From positions 45,123 to 62,138 of the forward strand of contig DGKK01000068.1 in NCBI GenBank assembly GCA_002387725.1: DNA of 17,016 nucleotides. Direction: 5' to 3'. The position numbers and the translations under genes were made by a program. This DNA comes from Nitrospirae bacterium UBA4572. Lineage in GTDB: Bacteria; Nitrospirota; Leptospirillia; Leptospirillales; Leptospirillaceae. This document shows, in pieces, positions 15,279 to 17,016 of the stretch. Numbering within the stretch: the first letter of the stretch is position 1; each line of letters starts with the position of its first letter. The notes beneath the pieces are model-generated. The model was not told the origin of the DNA. It was given only the letters and a program-made list of their open reading frames with translations, and searched no databases.

Positions 15279-15995
15279 ATGCCCCCAACCCTGACACGCC
15301 GTTGGACCCCAATAGCCCTGGGAGGAGTTCTTCTCCTCTCTCTGACATTTTCTTCGCAGTCCTTGGCCTGGCCGCGCCACCGGTGGACGGAGGGTCACCG
15401 AGCCGGCTACGGGTGTCCCGCTCCTCCCTCCCGACAGTTTCCCCAAGGCTATCTGGGCGAACATTACTCTCCGGAAGAAAATCTTGAGGACATCGATATC
15501 GGCCTCATCGAGCATGCCCGAAGCCGGATCGACATTGCCATGTATGCCTTCACCGATCGCCGGATTGCCGAAGCCCTGGTCAGGGCGGCCCGACGCGGTG
15601 TCCGGATTCGGATCTACCGGGATCGGACCCAGCTCCATGATCGGGGGGACAAGACCCGGTTCCTGCTTGCGACACGGGCGGGAGCGGCCCACATTTCCGT
15701 GAGGGTCAAGGACAATTCCTCCCGAAACATCATGCATCTCAAGGCCTTTGCCGTGGACGGCACCATCCTCCGCACCGGTTCGGCCAACTGGTCTCCTCCC
15801 GGCGTCGGGGCCTTCTGTCGACGGGGACGGCGCCCCCACTGGAGCCAGCAGGACAACAATCTCTTTGTGACAAGAAATCCCAAAGAGCTCTCCCGCTTCG
15901 AGAAAACCTTCGAGCGCATCTACTCCCGATCCGGCCGCCACGGGAACATCCCCTGGACACCCGATCTTTCACGGCCTCGCAGACACCGGGACTGA
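15279..15995 (+). CDS. Secreted single-HKD phospholipase D-like protein (Nuc-type nuclease or phosphodiesterase)
   Basis: A 238-residue phosphodiesterase-family protein, probably periplasmic or secreted. A signal peptide (TPIALGGVLLLSLTFSSQSLA, residues 10-30) ends before WPRHR. The catalytic HxKxxxxD motif is H153-K155-D160 (MHLKAFAVDG), followed by TGSANWSPPG (167-175) and the family-typical QDNNLFVTRNPKE. An earlier section, EDIDIGLIEHARSRIDIAMYAFTDRRIAEAL, is the usual N-terminal half. Single-HKD proteins of this size, like the Nuc endonuclease, act as dimers on DNA or phosphodiesters. Whether this one cuts nucleic acid or lipid is not readable from sequence. The start is the ATG at 15279 with GGAGG 8 nt upstream; an ATG at 15264 in the same frame is weaker. 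A barrel gene follows 79 bases downstream. Confidence 0.88.
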   Translation: MPPTLTRRWTPIALGGVLLLSLTFSSQSLAWPRHRWTEGHRAGYGCPAPPSRQFPQGYLGEHYSPEENLEDIDIGLIEHARSRIDIAMYAFTDRRIAEALVRAARRGVRIRIYRDRTQLHDRGDKTRFLLATRAGAAHISVRVKDNSSRNIMHLKAFAVDGTILRTGSANWSPPGVGAFCRRGRRPHWSQQDNNLFVTRNPKELSRFEKTFERIYSRSGRHGNIPWTPDLSRPRRHRD

Positions 15996-16074
15996 TCCCT
16001 GTCCTTCCCTTGTCATTTTTCCGATAAGAGAAGACAGGAGCATATCGGTGGCAGGCCAGTAAGGAGGAGATGCG

Positions 16075-16830
16075 GTGAAAAAGAGGCGGAGAGTGGTGCG
16101 AATCCCACCCTGGAGACCCCTGACGGGCCTTGGCTTGGTCCTTCTTTTCTCAGGGATCCTTCTTGTCCCCGGCGTGGCACGGGCCGACGATTACACCTGC
16201 GACTCACTGGGCTCGGTCACCCCCCAGGAAGGGACAGTCTGGAGCTGGTTCGAACATCCCTGTCCCCCGGGGTTGGGAGAGGACAACACCTCGACGGTCC
16301 TTCCGGGGGTGGGGGTGACCTTCCTGGGGTTCTGGATCCCCTTTACAGCGGACAACCCCTTCGGGGTTCCCGTCTCCCAGAACCTTCCCCTGATCTCCCA
16401 AAGCGTCTTTGCGGGATATGGAGGGGGGCTGGAAATCACCGGATGGCTCGCCCAAAATCTCGCCGTAAGATTCCAGACGGATGTCTGGAACTTCCCCTCC
16501 CGTCCGGGGCTCAAGCAGGATTTTTCCATGGTTCCGATCCTTTTGGGCCTTGAAGTGCGGGTTCTGGGGGGCGATCGGGTTTACCTGTATGTCGCTGCAG
16601 ACGGGGGCGTCGCCGCCAACGGGATGAACGTTTCCAACGCCTTTGTGGGAACCGGATGGGGGACCTACGCCCAGGGAGTGGTGGGGCTGAACTTTTACGC
16701 CCTCCAGTTCGAGGCCGCCTATGGGGTCCTCATGAACCCCATGCAACCGGGAACAACCGGACTTTCGGGAACCGGCGGGAAGAGCAACCCCTTTTTCATC
16801 GTCCCTCTCTCCGTGGGATTTCATCTCTAG
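16075..16830 (+). CDS. Outer-membrane β-barrel-like protein of unknown function
   Basis: A 251-residue exported protein. The charged N-terminus MKKRRR, a hydrophobic stretch near 18-34 and the AxA-type end ARA (residue 37) form a Sec signal peptide. The mature part has alternating aromatic and hydrophobic strands typical of small β-barrels (SQSVFAGYGGGLEITGWLAQ, YLYVAADGGVAANG, FFIVPLSVGFHL), ending with a strand near the C-terminus. Two cysteines occur in the first 30 residues of the mature chain (C42 and about C63). I do not recognise the family, so no function is assigned. The start is the GTG at 16075, with AAGGAGG 7 nt upstream. It follows the phospholipase D-like gene on the same strand and may be co-transcribed. 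It shares a CTAG with the convergent transporter. Confidence 0.8.
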   Translation: MKKRRRVVRIPPWRPLTGLGLVLLFSGILLVPGVARADDYTCDSLGSVTPQEGTVWSWFEHPCPPGLGEDNTSTVLPGVGVTFLGFWIPFTADNPFGVPVSQNLPLISQSVFAGYGGGLEITGWLAQNLAVRFQTDVWNFPSRPGLKQDFSMVPILLGLEVRVLGGDRVYLYVAADGGVAANGMNVSNAFVGTGWGTYAQGVVGLNFYALQFEAAYGVLMNPMQPGTTGLSGTGGKSNPFFIVPLSVGFHL

Positions 16831-17016
16831 GACAAATCGGACGAACTCTCCGCGTCTTTGCCCGGGTGAGACGTGCCCCTCCGAAAGGCGGCCCCGGGCT
16901 TTTCCAGTCCAAAGAAAAGCCAGTATCCTGCCAGTGCCACCACTCCCCCCACCATCTGCAGGGTTCCCATCCTGTGGCCAAGGAAAATCGCGGAACCGAT
17001 CGCCGCCACCACAGGC
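16827..17016 (-). CDS. EamA/DMT-family transporter, C-terminal fragment (window edge)
   Basis: Only the last 62 or 63 codons lie in the window. The translation PVVAAIGSAIFLGHRMG then TLQMVGGVVALAGYWLFFGL reads as the final two transmembrane helices of a 10-TM EamA/RhaT-like drug/metabolite transporter. There is a Gly-rich turn between them and a hydrophilic tail after. The upstream part is outside the window, so family membership rests on this end alone. The stop TAG shares CTAG (16827-16830) with the stop of the barrel gene. Substrate unknown. Confidence 0.7.
   Translation of the reverse strand, partial: PVVAAIGSAIFLGHRMGTLQMVGGVVALAGYWLFFGLEKPGAAFRRGTSHPGKDAESSSDLS

Noticed and set aside
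1..17016. CRISPR arrays, tRNA or rRNA genes, insertion sequences and phage genes
   Set aside because: No regularly spaced repeats, cloverleaf-like or rRNA-like sequence, transposase or terminal inverted repeats were seen. The only repeats are the short regulatory-like ones listed.

Overview
The window is a gene-dense stretch of a high-GC (roughly 60 %), Gram-negative, double-membrane bacterium. It encodes a TolC-type outer-membrane channel, a β-barrel protein and a lipoprotein adaptor. Tight ATGA gene overlaps, frequent GTG starts and the gene mix (M1 aminopeptidase, zinc-ribbon thioredoxin, GGDEF protein, YnfA, DUF4321) would fit an acidophilic Nitrospirota such as Leptospirillum. That taxonomic guess is inference, since no rRNA or other marker is present. 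No tRNA, rRNA, CRISPR array, insertion sequence or phage gene was seen.

Layout. (1) Bases 1-4731, minus strand: an ArsR-family regulator, then a TolC-type channel, a lipoprotein membrane-fusion protein and an HAE-type RND pump that runs off the left edge. This is a complete tripartite efflux operon behind one AT-rich promoter. Its repeated operator-like AATATT boxes sit between a perfect TTGACA and the start codon, so the mRNA may be leaderless and autorepressed. (2) 4732-5185: an AT-rich gap with no convincing gene. (3) 5186-7818, minus strand: a two-gene operon of a GAF-like/GGDEF diguanylate cyclase with a Cys-rich N-terminus, followed by an unrecognised 442-residue soluble protein. (4) 7819-8199: a divergent intergenic region with a 10-bp-arm palindrome, related direct repeats and a sigma70-like promoter facing a small DUF4321-type membrane protein (8200-8469). 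(5) 8492-10905, minus strand: ynfA coupled to uvrB. Divergent from it is a fusion of a degenerate YHS domain with a LOG/TIGR00725-like Rossmann domain (11032-11754).

(6) 11744-14883, minus strand: an M1 zinc aminopeptidase downstream of a thioredoxin-2-type protein. (7) 14884-15278: a divergent intergenic region with a perfect 8-bp-arm inverted repeat and an extended -10 promoter. (8) 15279-16830, plus strand: a secreted single-HKD phospholipase D/nuclease-like protein, then an outer-membrane β-barrel-like protein. (9) 16827 to the end, minus strand: the C-terminus of an EamA/DMT-type transporter whose stop codon shares a CTAG with the barrel gene.

The efflux operon is the clearest functional unit. 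The least understood and most interesting parts are the GGDEF/unknown-protein pair with its palindromic upstream region, the YHS-LOG fusion that has lost its predicted metal ligands, and the ArsR protein that keeps only part of the sulfide-sensor cysteine pattern.
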